Source: SVTX01 sp045660325
GTDB taxonomy: Bacteria > Bacillota > Clostridia > Oscillospirales > CAG-272
DNA length: 52,247 nt
Direction of reading: 5' to 3'
NCBI GenBank assembly: GCA_045660325.1
Contig: JAZRDO010000017.1
Coordinates: 1-52,247, forward strand
The position numbers and the translations under genes were made by a program. Below the pieces are notes generated by a model. It was not told where the DNA came from. It did not search any database and was given only the letters and a program-made list of their open reading frames with translations. Shown piece by piece: positions 34,418 to 43,281 of this stretch (within the stretch, counting starts at the first letter, position 1; every line of letters begins with the position of its first letter).

Positions 34418-35779
34418 TTAAATCGCGTATCCGAGCGCCTTTATTGCCTCCACGACGTGTGCATTACACTCATCGCAAAGCTCATAAGTTTGAGCCTCTG
34501 TCATAACGCGGATCACGGGCTCCGTACCCGACTTGCGAAGCAGCATTCTGCCGTTTCCGCAAAGCTTAGCCTCTGCTTCCTTCAGTGCCGCCTTGATTCT
34601 CTCATCACTCATAACCGCGCCCTTATCCTTAACCCTGACGTTTACAAGTCTCTGAGGATAAAGCACGATATCGGATGCAAGCTTTGAGAGTGGCTGCTTC
34701 TTTGCCTTGATAACCTCCATGATCTTCAAGCTTGTAAGTATACCGTCGCCCGTAGACGCGTACTTACTGAAAATAATATGTCCCGACTGCTCGCCGCCTA
34801 TACAGTTATTATGCTCTGTCATATAGTCGTGAACGTTCTTGTCTCCGACAGCCGTCTGCGCGTATTCAATGCCGATCGCCTCAAGCGCCTTGAAAAGACC
34901 GATATTGGACATAACGGTCGCAACGACCTTATTGTTTACAAGCTCGCCGCGTTCCTTTAAATAACGCGCGTAAATGTACATGATCTTGTCGCCATCAACA
35001 AGCTCGCCGTTTTCATCAACACAAAGGCATCTGTCCGCGTCACCATCGTAAGCAAAGCCTACGTCCATCTTGTTGTCAAGCACGTATTTTACAAGTCCCT
35101 CAATATGTGTGCTTCCCGCGTTCTCGTTGATGTTCACACCGTCGGGATTTGCGTTTATAACGTAGGTCTGAGCGCCGAGCGCATCAAACACCGACTTTGC
35201 GATATGCCACGACGCGCCGTTTGCACAGTCGAGAGCGATCTTCATTCCCTTAAAGGAATATCTGCCAAGCGAGATAAGATAACCGATATAGCGGTTACGT
35301 CCGTTGATATAATCGACGGTCTTACCGATATTCTCCTTGGTCGCCAGAGGAAGCTCGCCGAGGTTTCCGTCGAGATATTCCTCAACAAGTGCCGTTACCT
35401 CGTCCTCCATCTTCTCACCGTGGGAATTTATAAGCTTAATACCATTGTCATAGTAAGGATTATGGCTTGCGGAGATCATAATACCGCAGTCAAACTCATC
35501 TACCTTTGCAATATATGCGACCGACGGAGTTGTTGTTACGTGCATAAGACACGCGTCGGAGCCTGATGCCGTAATACCCGCCGCGAGCGCATACTCAAAC
35601 ATATATGAAGAAAGTCTTGTGTCCTTACCGATAAGCACCTTCGCACCCTCGCGGTTTTCCCGTCTTGCCGCCTCGCCGTAGTACCAACCGATAAATCTAC
35701 CGACCTTATATGCGTGTTCAACGGTAAGATCTACGTTAGCCTCGCCGCGAAATCCGTCCGTTCCAAAATATTTGCCCAT
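34418..35779 (-). CDS. glmM: Phosphoglucosamine mutase
   Basis: 453 residues, full length. The phosphoserine loop is ISASHNPYYDNGIKL (about residues 100-114), the metal loop is AYDGDADRCLCVD, the sugar loop is GGEQSGHII and the phosphate-binding end is RKSGTEPVIRVMTE. It converts glucosamine 6-phosphate to glucosamine 1-phosphate for UDP-GlcNAc. It opposes NagB (2356-3078), which uses the same substrate for catabolism. It is preceded 15 bases upstream by a beta-helix protein likely to use or modify sugar nucleotides. TTGAGGTG serves as the ribosome site. Confidence 0.95.
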   Translation of the reverse strand: MGKYFGTDGFRGEANVDLTVEHAYKVGRFIGWYYGEAARRENREGAKVLIGKDTRLSSYMFEYALAAGITASGSDACLMHVTTTPSVAYIAKVDEFDCGIMISASHNPYYDNGIKLINSHGEKMEDEVTALVEEYLDGNLGELPLATKENIGKTVDYINGRNRYIGYLISLGRYSFKGMKIALDCANGASWHIAKSVFDALGAQTYVINANPDGVNINENAGSTHIEGLVKYVLDNKMDVGFAYDGDADRCLCVDENGELVDGDKIMYIYARYLKERGELVNNKVVATVMSNIGLFKALEAIGIEYAQTAVGDKNVHDYMTEHNNCIGGEQSGHIIFSKYASTGDGILTSLKIMEVIKAKKQPLSKLASDIVLYPQRLVNVRVKDKGAVMSDERIKAALKEAEAKLCGNGRMLLRKSGTEPVIRVMTEAQTYELCDECNAHVVEAIKALGYAI

Positions 35780-35794
35780 AAATACACCTCAAAA

Positions 35795-36466
35795 TTAATT
35801 CTTTTTAATGATAGTGCCGTCGTTCTTAAAAATATGATCGCTATGAATTACTCCGCGCACACAGCTTGTCGGATAAACGCTTACGCGTCTGCCGAGCACC
35901 GTGCCGGGATTGAGCACCGCATTACAGCCAACCTCACAAAAGTCGCCGAGTGCCGCGCCGAATTTCTTGCGCTCCGTGTCAATTTCCACGCCGTCAAGCT
36001 TATCCTTTACAACAACGTGGGATTTGTCGCTCTTTACGTTGCTTGTAATAGAGCCTGCGCCCATATGCGCCTTATATCCAAGAATACTGTCGCCGACGTA
36101 ATTATAGTGAGGAACCTGAACGTTATCAAAGAGAATAACGTTTTTAAGCTCTGCGGAGTTACCTACGACACAGCCGTCGCCAACGAGCGCGGACGAACGT
36201 ATATATGCGCCGTGTCTTACCTCGGTGCCGTGTCCGATGATCGCGGGAGCGCCGATATACGCGCTCTTTGCTACGACTGCACGCTTGGATATCCACACGT
36301 TTTCTTCTACCTCGTCGTATTCATCGGGGTCAAGAGTTTTGCCCAAAGATATTATAAAATCCTTTATTCCGGAGAGAGCCTCCCAGGGATAAGTAAATCC
36401 CGTAAGATAATCCGCCGCAAGTGTATGCGACATATCAAAAAGATTTACGATCTTTGCTTCATTCAT
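35795..36466 (-). CDS. Left-handed beta-helix (hexapeptide repeat) protein, GlmU C-terminal-like
   Basis: 223 residues from the ATG at 36464-36466. The AGGAG in the end of mutS2 is 8 bases away, against 2 for an ATG at 36470-36472. The protein has hexapeptide repeats (VVAKSAYIGAPAIIGHGTEV, VVGNSAELKNVIL) that form a left-handed beta-helix. The sequences NYVGDSILGYKAHMGAGSIT and EVGCNAVLNPGTVLG resemble the acyltransferase half of GlmU, but the uridylyltransferase half is missing. Its neighbour glmM makes glucosamine 1-phosphate, so acetylation of that is a plausible role, not shown by sequence alone. Confidence 0.85.
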   Translation of the reverse strand: MNEAKIVNLFDMSHTLAADYLTGFTYPWEALSGIKDFIISLGKTLDPDEYDEVEENVWISKRAVVAKSAYIGAPAIIGHGTEVRHGAYIRSSALVGDGCVVGNSAELKNVILFDNVQVPHYNYVGDSILGYKAHMGAGSITSNVKSDKSHVVVKDKLDGVEIDTERKKFGAALGDFCEVGCNAVLNPGTVLGRRVSVYPTSCVRGVIHSDHIFKNDGTIIKKN

Positions 36467-36477
36467 AAGCATATCTC

Positions 36478-38868
36478 CTATTTCAAATCAAGAATGGTAA
36501 CACCGCCGTCGCCCTCACCGAACTGACCGATTCTGTAAGACGCGATTCGTTTGTCGCCTCGAAGGAACTGCCAGAGTGCCTTCTTGAGAGCACCCGTACC
36601 CTTACCGTGAATAAGACGAACACGGGAGAAGCCCGCGAGCATCGCCTCATCAATATATTTGTCAACCTTAAACCAAGCCTCGTCGCCATTCATACCGCGA
36701 AGGTCAATTTCGTCCTTGAAGGTGGTATTTCTCTGCACGGAATAGGTTGATGCCTTTACCTTTTTGTCTCCCGAAATAACCGTGGGGGTATTTTCCTTAA
36801 GACGCAGATCCTTGATATTCACACGTGTCTGCAAAATGCCAGCCTGTACGCGAACGTTACCCGACTTGTCGGGATCATCAAGAAGCGTGGCATCACTGCC
36901 GATGCTCATAATTCTTACCTCATCGCCCTTCTTTAAAGGTCTCGGAAGCACGTAATTTTCATTTGTCTCCGCCTTTTCTACGGGATCGTACTTTTCCTCG
37001 TTCTGACGGATATGATCGCGCACGGCGCGTCTTGTCGCCGCTAAGGTGTCTCCGAATTTCTCGGAATCCTTCGCCTTCTTGAGCTTATCCATCTGCTCTA
37101 AGATATAGTCGCTCGACGCCTTTGCGCTTTGAACGATCGCGTGCGCCTTCTCTCGGGATTTTTCAAGCTCGCGGCGGGATTCTTCAAGCTTTGCCTTGAT
37201 CTCGCGCTCTGCCTCGCGCTTGAACTTTTCGTAGTCCGCACGCAGCTGCTCGGCTTCCGCTCTCTGCTTTTCCATTTCAACACGGGATGCCTCAAGCTGA
37301 CCGATAATGTCCTCAAACTTGCGATTATCCGAGCTTATATGCTCCTCGGCTCTCGCGATAATGTCGGGAGATAAACCAAGCTTACCCGAAATTGCAAAGG
37401 CGTTGGACTTACCGGGCGTACCGATACAAAGCTTATACGTGGGCTTGAGCGTCTCCACGTCAAACTCACAGGACGCGTTACAAACACCCACAGTATCAAG
37501 CGCGTACGTCTTAAGCTCGGCATAGTGAGTCGTAGCCGCGCACATAGCGCCCTTCTCTCTTACGTGCTCAATAATCGACACGGCAAGAGCCGCACCCTCA
37601 ACGGGGTCGGTTCCAACACCAAGCTCGTCGAAAAGCACCAGCGACTTATCGTTTACGTCTCCCATAAAGGAAACTATATTTACCATATGCGAGGAGAAGG
37701 TAGAGAGCGACTGCTCAATGCTCTGCTCATCGCCTATATCAACTAAAATGTTTTCAAAAATACATATACCCGAGCCGTCGTCCGCGGGAATATGGAGTCC
37801 CGACTGCGCCATTAAGGCAAACAGGCCGAGAGTTTTAAGCGTTACAGTCTTACCGCCCGTATTAGGACCTGTAATTATCATAGTGTCGTAGCCGTTGCCT
37901 ATAGAAACGTTTATGGGAACGACACGGTCACGGTCAATAAGAGGATGTCTTGCACGCTTTAAATTTATGCTTCTGTCCTGAAAAATAGTAGGACTCGACG
38001 CATTCATTGAAAGCGAAAGCTGCGCGCAGGCAAACACAAACGCGAGATCGTTAATATTAAGATAGTTGAGCCAGATCGCATTTGAATACTCGGAAACCTG
38101 AGCCGAAAGAGCTGCTAAGATTCTCTCGATCTCGTGCTCCTCCTTTGATTGTAGCACACGAAGCTCGTTATTTGCCTCAACGACCTGCATCGGCTCAACA
38201 AAAATAGTCGCGCCTGAGCTCGACGTGTCGTGGATAAGTCCCTTTACGTCGTTCTTATGCTCGGTCTTTACGGGAATAACGTATCTGCCGTTTCTCTGGG
38301 TTACGATATTCTCCTGCAAAAACTTACTGTGTGAGCCGCCCTGCACGTACTTTTGCAGAGTGTCCTTGATTTTATTATTCGTAATTCTTATCTGTCTGCG
38401 GATATTCGCAAGAGTCTCACTTGCCTCGTCGGCGATAAGCTCCTCGGAAATAATTGAACGGGAGATCTTCTCCTCAAGCGTTCTGTTTGGCATAAGGCGA
38501 TCGAATATCTCGTCAAGCACAGTGTCAAACAGATGATTTCCGTGACAGTAATCAATAAGTGTTCTCGCAGTCTTTAATACAGTCGCAATATCGAGCAGCT
38601 CACGAGGGGAAAGAATAGCACCCTTTTCCGCTCTCTCGCATGCCTCGGAAACGTCCTTTATCATACCGAATGAGGGCATTCCCTTCGTCTCGCAAAGACG
38701 TCTTGCATCCGTAGTCTTCTTCTGACGCGCAAGAACAGTATCAATATCGCTCGAGGGGTCAAGCATAAATGCAGCCTTTTTTGCGCCCTCGGTAGTCGCG
38801 TGAGTTGCGAGCATATCGCATATCTTATCAAATTCAAGTGATAACAAGGTTCTTTCACTAAAAGACAT
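36478..38868 (-). CDS. mutS2: Endonuclease MutS2
   Basis: 796 residues from the ATG at 38866-38868, which follows AAGGAGGGG; a longer in-frame extension upstream has no ribosome site and runs into the hairpin repeat. It has a MutS-like clamp and ATPase core with Walker A GPNTGGKTVTLKT, Walker B SLVLFDELGVGTDP and a coiled-coil insert. A C-terminal Smr nuclease domain shows IDLRGMNGDEA and RLIHGKGTGALKKAL. MutS2 suppresses recombination and rescues collided ribosomes in Firmicutes. No promoter is apparent upstream, so it may be read from the SCIFF locus through a hairpin. Confidence 0.96.
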   Translation of the reverse strand: MSFSERTLLSLEFDKICDMLATHATTEGAKKAAFMLDPSSDIDTVLARQKKTTDARRLCETKGMPSFGMIKDVSEACERAEKGAILSPRELLDIATVLKTARTLIDYCHGNHLFDTVLDEIFDRLMPNRTLEEKISRSIISEELIADEASETLANIRRQIRITNNKIKDTLQKYVQGGSHSKFLQENIVTQRNGRYVIPVKTEHKNDVKGLIHDTSSSGATIFVEPMQVVEANNELRVLQSKEEHEIERILAALSAQVSEYSNAIWLNYLNINDLAFVFACAQLSLSMNASSPTIFQDRSINLKRARHPLIDRDRVVPINVSIGNGYDTMIITGPNTGGKTVTLKTLGLFALMAQSGLHIPADDGSGICIFENILVDIGDEQSIEQSLSTFSSHMVNIVSFMGDVNDKSLVLFDELGVGTDPVEGAALAVSIIEHVREKGAMCAATTHYAELKTYALDTVGVCNASCEFDVETLKPTYKLCIGTPGKSNAFAISGKLGLSPDIIARAEEHISSDNRKFEDIIGQLEASRVEMEKQRAEAEQLRADYEKFKREAEREIKAKLEESRRELEKSREKAHAIVQSAKASSDYILEQMDKLKKAKDSEKFGDTLAATRRAVRDHIRQNEEKYDPVEKAETNENYVLPRPLKKGDEVRIMSIGSDATLLDDPDKSGNVRVQAGILQTRVNIKDLRLKENTPTVISGDKKVKASTYSVQRNTTFKDEIDLRGMNGDEAWFKVDKYIDEAMLAGFSRVRLIHGKGTGALKKALWQFLRGDKRIASYRIGQFGEGDGGVTILDLK

Positions 38869-38894
38869 TTTTACCCCTCCTTTTGTTTTTCTTC

Positions 38895-38914
38895 GGCGGG
38901 AGCAAGCCCCCGCC
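38895..38914. repeat. GC-rich palindromic element between scfB and mutS2
   Basis: GGCGGG (38895-38900) and CCCGCC (38909-38914) enclose AGCAAGCC, next to CTAC, in AT-rich surroundings. A GC-rich short hairpin in an intergenic gap is the form of REP-like dispersed elements. A related core, CCGCCCTAC, also occurs at 40463-40471 between scfB and scfA. Only a genome-wide count can show whether it is a repeat family. Confidence 0.55.
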
Positions 38915-38943
38915 CTACGATTCATTCAATAGTCTAATCAATT

Positions 38944-38975
38944 ACCAAAACCTTTCTTACAGGAAAGGTTTTGGT
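38944..38975 (-). terminator. Hairpin at the end of scfB
   Basis: A perfect 13-bp stem (ACCAAAACCTTTC with GAAAGGTTTTGGT) and a 6-base loop, beginning at the scfB stop codon. There is no good U run after it on the minus strand, so it may stabilise or attenuate the transcript rather than end it fully. Confidence 0.65.
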
Positions 38976-40402
38976 TATTCGCAATCCTCGTTACATCCGT
39001 CGCAGGAAGAGGAATTCTCGGGAAGAATGCCGTCCTCATATTCTGCAACCTTTGTCATAATTGCGCATTCAATTCTCTTCTTGAAGAGCTTACAGCCGTA
39101 TTCGTAAACTCCCGTGATCTTACCTGTCGCGTGGTATGCATTTGCCGCGCAACCGCCACTGCAGTAAAGCTTTGCCCAGCAATCCTTACATTCGGGTCTT
39201 GCATACGCGTTACAAAGCTTGAACTCGTCGCGCACGTCAGTATTAGTAACACCGTCCCAGAGGTTACCGAGAAGGTACTTCTCATTACCTACGAACTGAT
39301 GGCAGGGGTAAAGGTCACCCCACGGTGTTACCGCCATATATTCAGTTCCCGAGCCACAGCCCGAAATTCTCTTATAAATGCAGGGACCGTGTCCAAGATC
39401 AAGCATATAGTGATAGAACGTAAAGGGCTTACCCTCGCGTCTTCTTTCAATAAGCTTCTTTGCCAAAATCTCATACTGCTCGAAAAGAACGGGAAGGTCC
39501 TTGTCTGTGAGAGCATAAGAATCCTTGGGATCGCACACAACGGGCTCCATGGAAAGCTGATCAAAGCCGAGATCAAGCATATGGAAAATATCGTTTGTAA
39601 AGTCCACGTTATTGTGTGTGAACGTACCTCTCATATAGTAGCCCTTACCGTCTCTTGCATCAACGAACTTCTTGAACTTCGGCACGATCATATCGTAGCT
39701 TCCGCGTCCGTTTACAGTCTTACGGAGATTATCGTGCACCTCGCGTCTGCCGTCGAGCGATAAAACTACGTTATGGCATTCGCGATTTGCAAACTCAATT
39801 ACGTCGTCGTCAACAAGCACACCGTTTGTAGTAAGAGTAAATCTGAAGTTCTTATTATGCTCCTTCTCAATGCTGCGGGCATATTCAACAATACCCTTCA
39901 CAACGTCAAAGTTCATAAGAGGCTCGCCGCCGAAGAAGTCAACCTCAAGATTTCTTCTTGTGCCTGAATGCTCGATAAGATAGTCTATCGCCTTTTTACC
40001 AACCTCAAGAGACATTATAGCTCTCTCTCCGTGATACTTACCCTGCGCCGCAAAGCAATATTCACAGTTGAGGTTGCAGGTGTGCGCAATATGTAAGCAG
40101 AGTGCTTTTACAATAGTATTTCTATTCTTGAAATCAAACGCCTTATCCGCATACGTGTCCTTTGTATAAAGCTTATGCGCATCAGCGAGCGCCTTTACGT
40201 CATCAAGGCATTCAATAACGTCTGCCTCAGAGATCTTTTCGCTCTCGCCGTACTTTTCAAGAATCGTTTTTATAATCTCCTCGCGGCTTGTGTTCTCATA
40301 CATTGCAATAATATCGTATGCTACGTCGTCAACACAGTGCACCGCTCCGCTGAAAACGTCTATAACAATATTATATCCGTTAAGCTTGTACTGATGTACC
40401 AT
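38975..40402 (-). CDS. scfB: SCIFF peptide radical SAM maturase (thioether-forming)
   Basis: 475 residues. The N-terminal RRE-like region is followed by the radical SAM core with CNLNCEYCFAAQG (CxxxCxxC) binding the SAM iron-sulfur cluster, then FFGGEPLMNF and LTTNGVLV. The C-terminal SPASM domain binds auxiliary clusters (CGSGTEYMAVTPWGDLYPC, CKDCWAKLYCSGGCAANAY). It introduces gamma-thioether links between Cys and a partner residue in the SCIFF peptide, making a ranthipeptide. The precursor gene lies 100 bases upstream on the same strand. Codon use is uniform as in highly expressed genes. Confidence 0.97.
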   Translation of the reverse strand: MVHQYKLNGYNIVIDVFSGAVHCVDDVAYDIIAMYENTSREEIIKTILEKYGESEKISEADVIECLDDVKALADAHKLYTKDTYADKAFDFKNRNTIVKALCLHIAHTCNLNCEYCFAAQGKYHGERAIMSLEVGKKAIDYLIEHSGTRRNLEVDFFGGEPLMNFDVVKGIVEYARSIEKEHNKNFRFTLTTNGVLVDDDVIEFANRECHNVVLSLDGRREVHDNLRKTVNGRGSYDMIVPKFKKFVDARDGKGYYMRGTFTHNNVDFTNDIFHMLDLGFDQLSMEPVVCDPKDSYALTDKDLPVLFEQYEILAKKLIERRREGKPFTFYHYMLDLGHGPCIYKRISGCGSGTEYMAVTPWGDLYPCHQFVGNEKYLLGNLWDGVTNTDVRDEFKLCNAYARPECKDCWAKLYCSGGCAANAYHATGKITGVYEYGCKLFKKRIECAIMTKVAEYEDGILPENSSSCDGCNEDCE

Positions 40403-40456
40403 TTGAATTTATCCCCTTAATATCTATATTTTAAAAACGAAAATTGGCAAAAACAT

Positions 40457-40493
40457 AGCCGTCCGCCCTACCGTAAAAGAGAGCAAAACGGCT
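40457..40493 (-). promoter_or_regulatory. Possible attenuator hairpin between scfA and scfB
   Basis: Arms AGCCGT (40457-40462) and ACGGCT (40488-40493) pair in the scfA-scfB gap and are followed on the minus strand by a short U run. Partial termination here would give more precursor than enzyme. The stem is only 6 bp, so this is weak. Confidence 0.3.
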
Positions 40494-40502
40494 TAATGTT
40501 TA

Positions 40503-40649
40503 TTAGTTGTTTGTCTGCTCGCAGTTCTGGTTAGCAACACCGCAGGATGTCTTGCATGCGGACTGGCAGGATGTCTGGCATTCGCCGCAACCGCCGTTTA
40601 CTACGCTCTTTTCAAGATCGCGAGTTTCGAGAGTCTGTATTCTTTTCAT
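40503..40649 (-). CDS. scfA: Six-cysteine ranthipeptide precursor SCIFF
   Basis: 48 residues. The leader MKRIQTLETRDLEKSV is followed by a Gly-Gly and a core with six Cys at positions 21, 24, 28, 32, 36 and 43 (CGECQTSCQSACKTSC), which is the SCIFF signature. CGGAGGAAC sits 4-12 bases before the ATG. It is driven by a consensus SigA promoter and lies upstream of its maturase scfB, with which it forms a two-gene unit. SCIFF is nearly universal in Clostridia and its role is not settled. The mature form is not known here, and no dedicated exporter or protease is adjacent. Confidence 0.95.
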   Translation of the reverse strand: MKRIQTLETRDLEKSVVNGGCGECQTSCQSACKTSCGVANQNCEQTNN

Positions 40650-40682
40650 TGAAAGTTCCTCCGTTTGGTTTTCTTACACTTT

Positions 40683-40711
40683 ATTATAGCATAGAGATAT
40701 TATTTTGTCAA
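40683..40711 (-). promoter_or_regulatory. Consensus SigA promoter of scfA-scfB
   Basis: On the minus strand TTGACA (40706-40711), 17 bases, TATAAT (40683-40688): a perfect match, about 35 bases before the scfA ATG. Confidence 0.93.
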
Positions 40712-40735
40712 TAGAACGACAGAATTTTTTATATA

Positions 40736-42649
40736 TTACAAAAGATTTTTATACGCCGATACAAGTCGCTCGGAATCAACGCCCGCGCTTATATAAATAT
40801 CCTCGTCAGTTGTTTGAACGACAAAGGAATCATCAGTCGCAACGATATCGTATTTTACACCGTCAAGCGCACCGATCTTTCGCATTGCCTCCGCGAGCAT
40901 CATAGAAAATCCGCCCGCCTTGATCTCCTCTTCACAGAAGACGATCCTTGTAGCACCTGTGCTATCAAGCACCTTTCTTATCCTGTCCGCAAGTACGTCA
41001 TAGGGCTTTAACACCTCGCACAGCACAATGCCTGCATTCGTTCCCTCAGCCTTGAGCCTTGCAGTTGCCTTCATAACCTCGCAAACGTATCTACCGTGAG
41101 TTACGAAGAGTGTGTCAATCTTGCTCGTCCTGTCAAAATCGCACTTTACGGAAATTTCGGAATAATCCTCTTCCGACTTATAGAATACGTCGATAATTTC
41201 TTTGTTTTCCTTACCGCTCGGATAACGGATCGCACAGGGAGAGCCGCTCGCAAGCGCCTCAGTGATCGACGCCTCAAGTCCCCTATACGACACGGGAGCA
41301 TATATCTTGAAGTTCGGTATGCTTGATAAATACGCCACGTCGAAAATGCCGTGATGCGTAGGCCCGTCCGCCTTGTTAAGACCCGCGCGGTCAATACAGA
41401 ACGTAACGGGAAGATTCTGGAGCGCTACGTCGTGAATAAGCTGGTCGTAGCCTCTCTGTAAGAACGTAGAATACACTCCGAAGATCGGCTTGTACCCTTC
41501 GCAGGAGAGTGCCGACGCAAAGGTTACCGCGTGCTCCTCAGCAATTCCCACGTCAAAGAATCTGTCAGGATGCGCCGCCTCAAAGGTGTCAAGTCCCGTA
41601 CCCGCGCTCATAGCCGCGGTTATTGCGACGATCTTATCATCACCGTCCGCCTTGCCCGTAAGGATCTCGCCCATTTTATAAGAAAAGCTATTACCCCTCG
41701 GGAGAAGCTCGCCATCATCGGAGATAATTCTGCCGTTAGGGGAAACACCGTGATACTCACCCGGATACTTCTCGGCGGGCTCGTAGCCCTTGCCCTTCTG
41801 TGTCTTCATGTGGATGATAACGCTTCCCTCCGCCTTCTTGGCTTCGGTAAGCAATGCCTCAACGTCGGAATAATTGTTTCCGTCAACGGGACCAAGATAG
41901 TAAAGTCCCATATCCTCAAAGTAATTACTTCCGTAAAAGAAGTTCTTGATTCTCTTCTTTATCTTCTTGAATCCGCGGAACATAGGCTTGCCTATAAGCG
42001 GAATGTTCTTTATGAATTTAGCAGTCGCTCTCTTTGCCTTGAAATATCCGCTCTTGCTTCGCGTCTTCGCCATATTAACGGCAAATTTACCTATGTTCTT
42101 TGAAATAGACATTTCGTTCTCATTGAGAATTACAATGAGTCGAAGTGAGCTGTCAAGATTGTTAAGCGCCTCGTGTACCATACCGCCCGTAAATGCGCCG
42201 TCGCCAAGCACGACAACGGTATACGCGTCAGAGCCCGAGAGCTTATCCGCCATAGCGAAGCCGAGACCTGCGGAAAGCGAGGTCGAGCTGTGTCCTGCGC
42301 CAAAGCAATCGTATTCGCTTTCGCTTCGCTTTGTAAAGCCCGAGATGCCGCCGCCCTGTCGGAGTGTATGGAAATCACTGAATCTGCCCGTGAGAAGCTT
42401 ATGCACGTAGCTCTGGTGTCCTACGTCAAAGATAACGTGATCGTGGGGACAGTCAAATACTCTGTGTATTGCAACGGAAAGCTCCACAACGCCCAAATTT
42501 GACGCGAGGTGTCCTCCGTTTTCAGCGACACGGGAAATAAGACAGTCGCGTATCTCTTCGCACAAACTGCCTACGTCCCCCTTGTCAATCTTCTTGAGAT
42601 CACAAGGATTATTAATTTTTCCTAAAAATTTGTAATCCATATTTCCCAT
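40736..42649 (-). CDS. dxs: 1-deoxy-D-xylulose-5-phosphate synthase
   Basis: 637 residues from ATG 42647-42649, preceded by TGGGAGAAGAG; an upstream in-frame ATG at 42700 overlaps the promoter palindrome and lacks a site. It condenses pyruvate and glyceraldehyde 3-phosphate to start the MEP isoprenoid pathway and feeds thiamine and pyridoxal synthesis. Thiamine-diphosphate binding is in GDGAFTGGMVHEALNN, the N-terminal His in DVGHQSYVHK, and the pyrimidine domain in DRAGLNKADGPTHHG. It is preceded by a strong promoter overlapped by an operator-like inverted repeat, and I see no terminator before scfA. Confidence 0.96.
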   Translation of the reverse strand: MGNMDYKFLGKINNPCDLKKIDKGDVGSLCEEIRDCLISRVAENGGHLASNLGVVELSVAIHRVFDCPHDHVIFDVGHQSYVHKLLTGRFSDFHTLRQGGGISGFTKRSESEYDCFGAGHSSTSLSAGLGFAMADKLSGSDAYTVVVLGDGAFTGGMVHEALNNLDSSLRLIVILNENEMSISKNIGKFAVNMAKTRSKSGYFKAKRATAKFIKNIPLIGKPMFRGFKKIKKRIKNFFYGSNYFEDMGLYYLGPVDGNNYSDVEALLTEAKKAEGSVIIHMKTQKGKGYEPAEKYPGEYHGVSPNGRIISDDGELLPRGNSFSYKMGEILTGKADGDDKIVAITAAMSAGTGLDTFEAAHPDRFFDVGIAEEHAVTFASALSCEGYKPIFGVYSTFLQRGYDQLIHDVALQNLPVTFCIDRAGLNKADGPTHHGIFDVAYLSSIPNFKIYAPVSYRGLEASITEALASGSPCAIRYPSGKENKEIIDVFYKSEEDYSEISVKCDFDRTSKIDTLFVTHGRYVCEVMKATARLKAEGTNAGIVLCEVLKPYDVLADRIRKVLDSTGATRIVFCEEEIKAGGFSMMLAEAMRKIGALDGVKYDIVATDDSFVVQTTDEDIYISAGVDSERLVSAYKNLL

Positions 42650-42681
42650 CTCTTCTCCCAAAAGCATTTTCGTTTTACAAA

Positions 42682-42713
42682 ATGCTACAATACATTCCAC
42701 TATATTGTAGCAT
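42682..42713. promoter_or_regulatory. Operator-like inverted repeat on the dxs promoter
   Basis: Arms ATGCTACAATA (42682-42692) and TATTGTAGCAT (42703-42713) are perfect inverted copies (11 bp) around a 10-base spacer. One arm contains the -10 box of dxs, so a bound dimeric repressor would block RNA polymerase. The regulator is unknown. It could also form an RNA hairpin at the transcript start. Confidence 0.7.
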
Positions 42714-42732
42714 AAAAATATGAATTTGTGAA
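42704..42732 (-). promoter_or_regulatory. SigA promoter of dxs
   Basis: On the minus strand TTCACA (42727-42732), 17 bases, TACAAT (42704-42709). Confidence 0.75.
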
Positions 42733-42758
42733 GAGGTTTTTTAAAATTTAGGCAAAAA

Positions 42759-42784
42759 AAGAAATCGCCCGTAGGCGATTTCTT
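42759..42784 (-). terminator. Terminator of the acidic lipoprotein gene
   Basis: Stem AAGAAATCGCC (42759-42769) with GGCGATTTCTT (42774-42784), 4-base loop, and a run of U on the minus strand. Confidence 0.9.
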
Positions 42785-42790
42785 AAATTT

Positions 42791-43207
42791 TTATCTGGAT
42801 GCTGCAACAGCCTTCTTTGTACCCATGTAAACGATCTTGCCGGACTTCTTGAATACGAAGTCATCAACCTCTTCGCCTGCCTCTTCAGCATAGTCTTCAA
42901 GAGCCTCAAAGCCTTCTTCAGCAGCTCCCTTATCCTTGAAGTAGAAGATAACTATAGCATCTTCATCGTCATCCTCGTTATAAGCTGTAAGAACACACTC
43001 AAGGTCCTTAACGCCCATAAATTCAAACATAGCAAGCTCAGTGTTGCTGTCAGCTACCTCAACCTCGTAGTCCTTCTTTTCAAGTGCCTTTTCGGCCTTA
43101 TCGGGATCAGTTGCGGGACCGAGAAGCGCGCCGCAAGAAGCAAGTGTCATACATGCAAACGCTGTGATCACAGCCAAAGCGATAAGTCTTACAAATGTCT
43201 TTTTCAT
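42791..43207 (-). CDS. Small acidic lipoprotein of unknown function
   Basis: 138 residues. Signal peptide MKKTFVRLIALAVITAFACM ends in lipobox LASC (Cys about 25). The mature part is acidic, with a run of Asp/Glu around residue 80 (AYNEDDDEDAIVIFYF). The pattern of strand KKDYEVEV, helix and strand resembles small extracytoplasmic sensor or binding folds, but I recognise no family. The gene has a perfect SigA promoter and its own terminator and uses highly uniform codons, so it is probably abundant. Lnt, encoded next upstream on this strand, would act on its acyl group. Confidence 0.8.
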   Translation of the reverse strand: MKKTFVRLIALAVITAFACMTLASCGALLGPATDPDKAEKALEKKDYEVEVADSNTELAMFEFMGVKDLECVLTAYNEDDDEDAIVIFYFKDKGAAEEGFEALEDYAEEAGEEVDDFVFKKSGKIVYMGTKKAVAASR

Positions 43208-43281
43208 AGTAAAATCTCCTTTTGCCTTCTGGCTATAAATTTGTTCAAATCAAATCATTTAATGCTTTGTTTGTTACTCAT

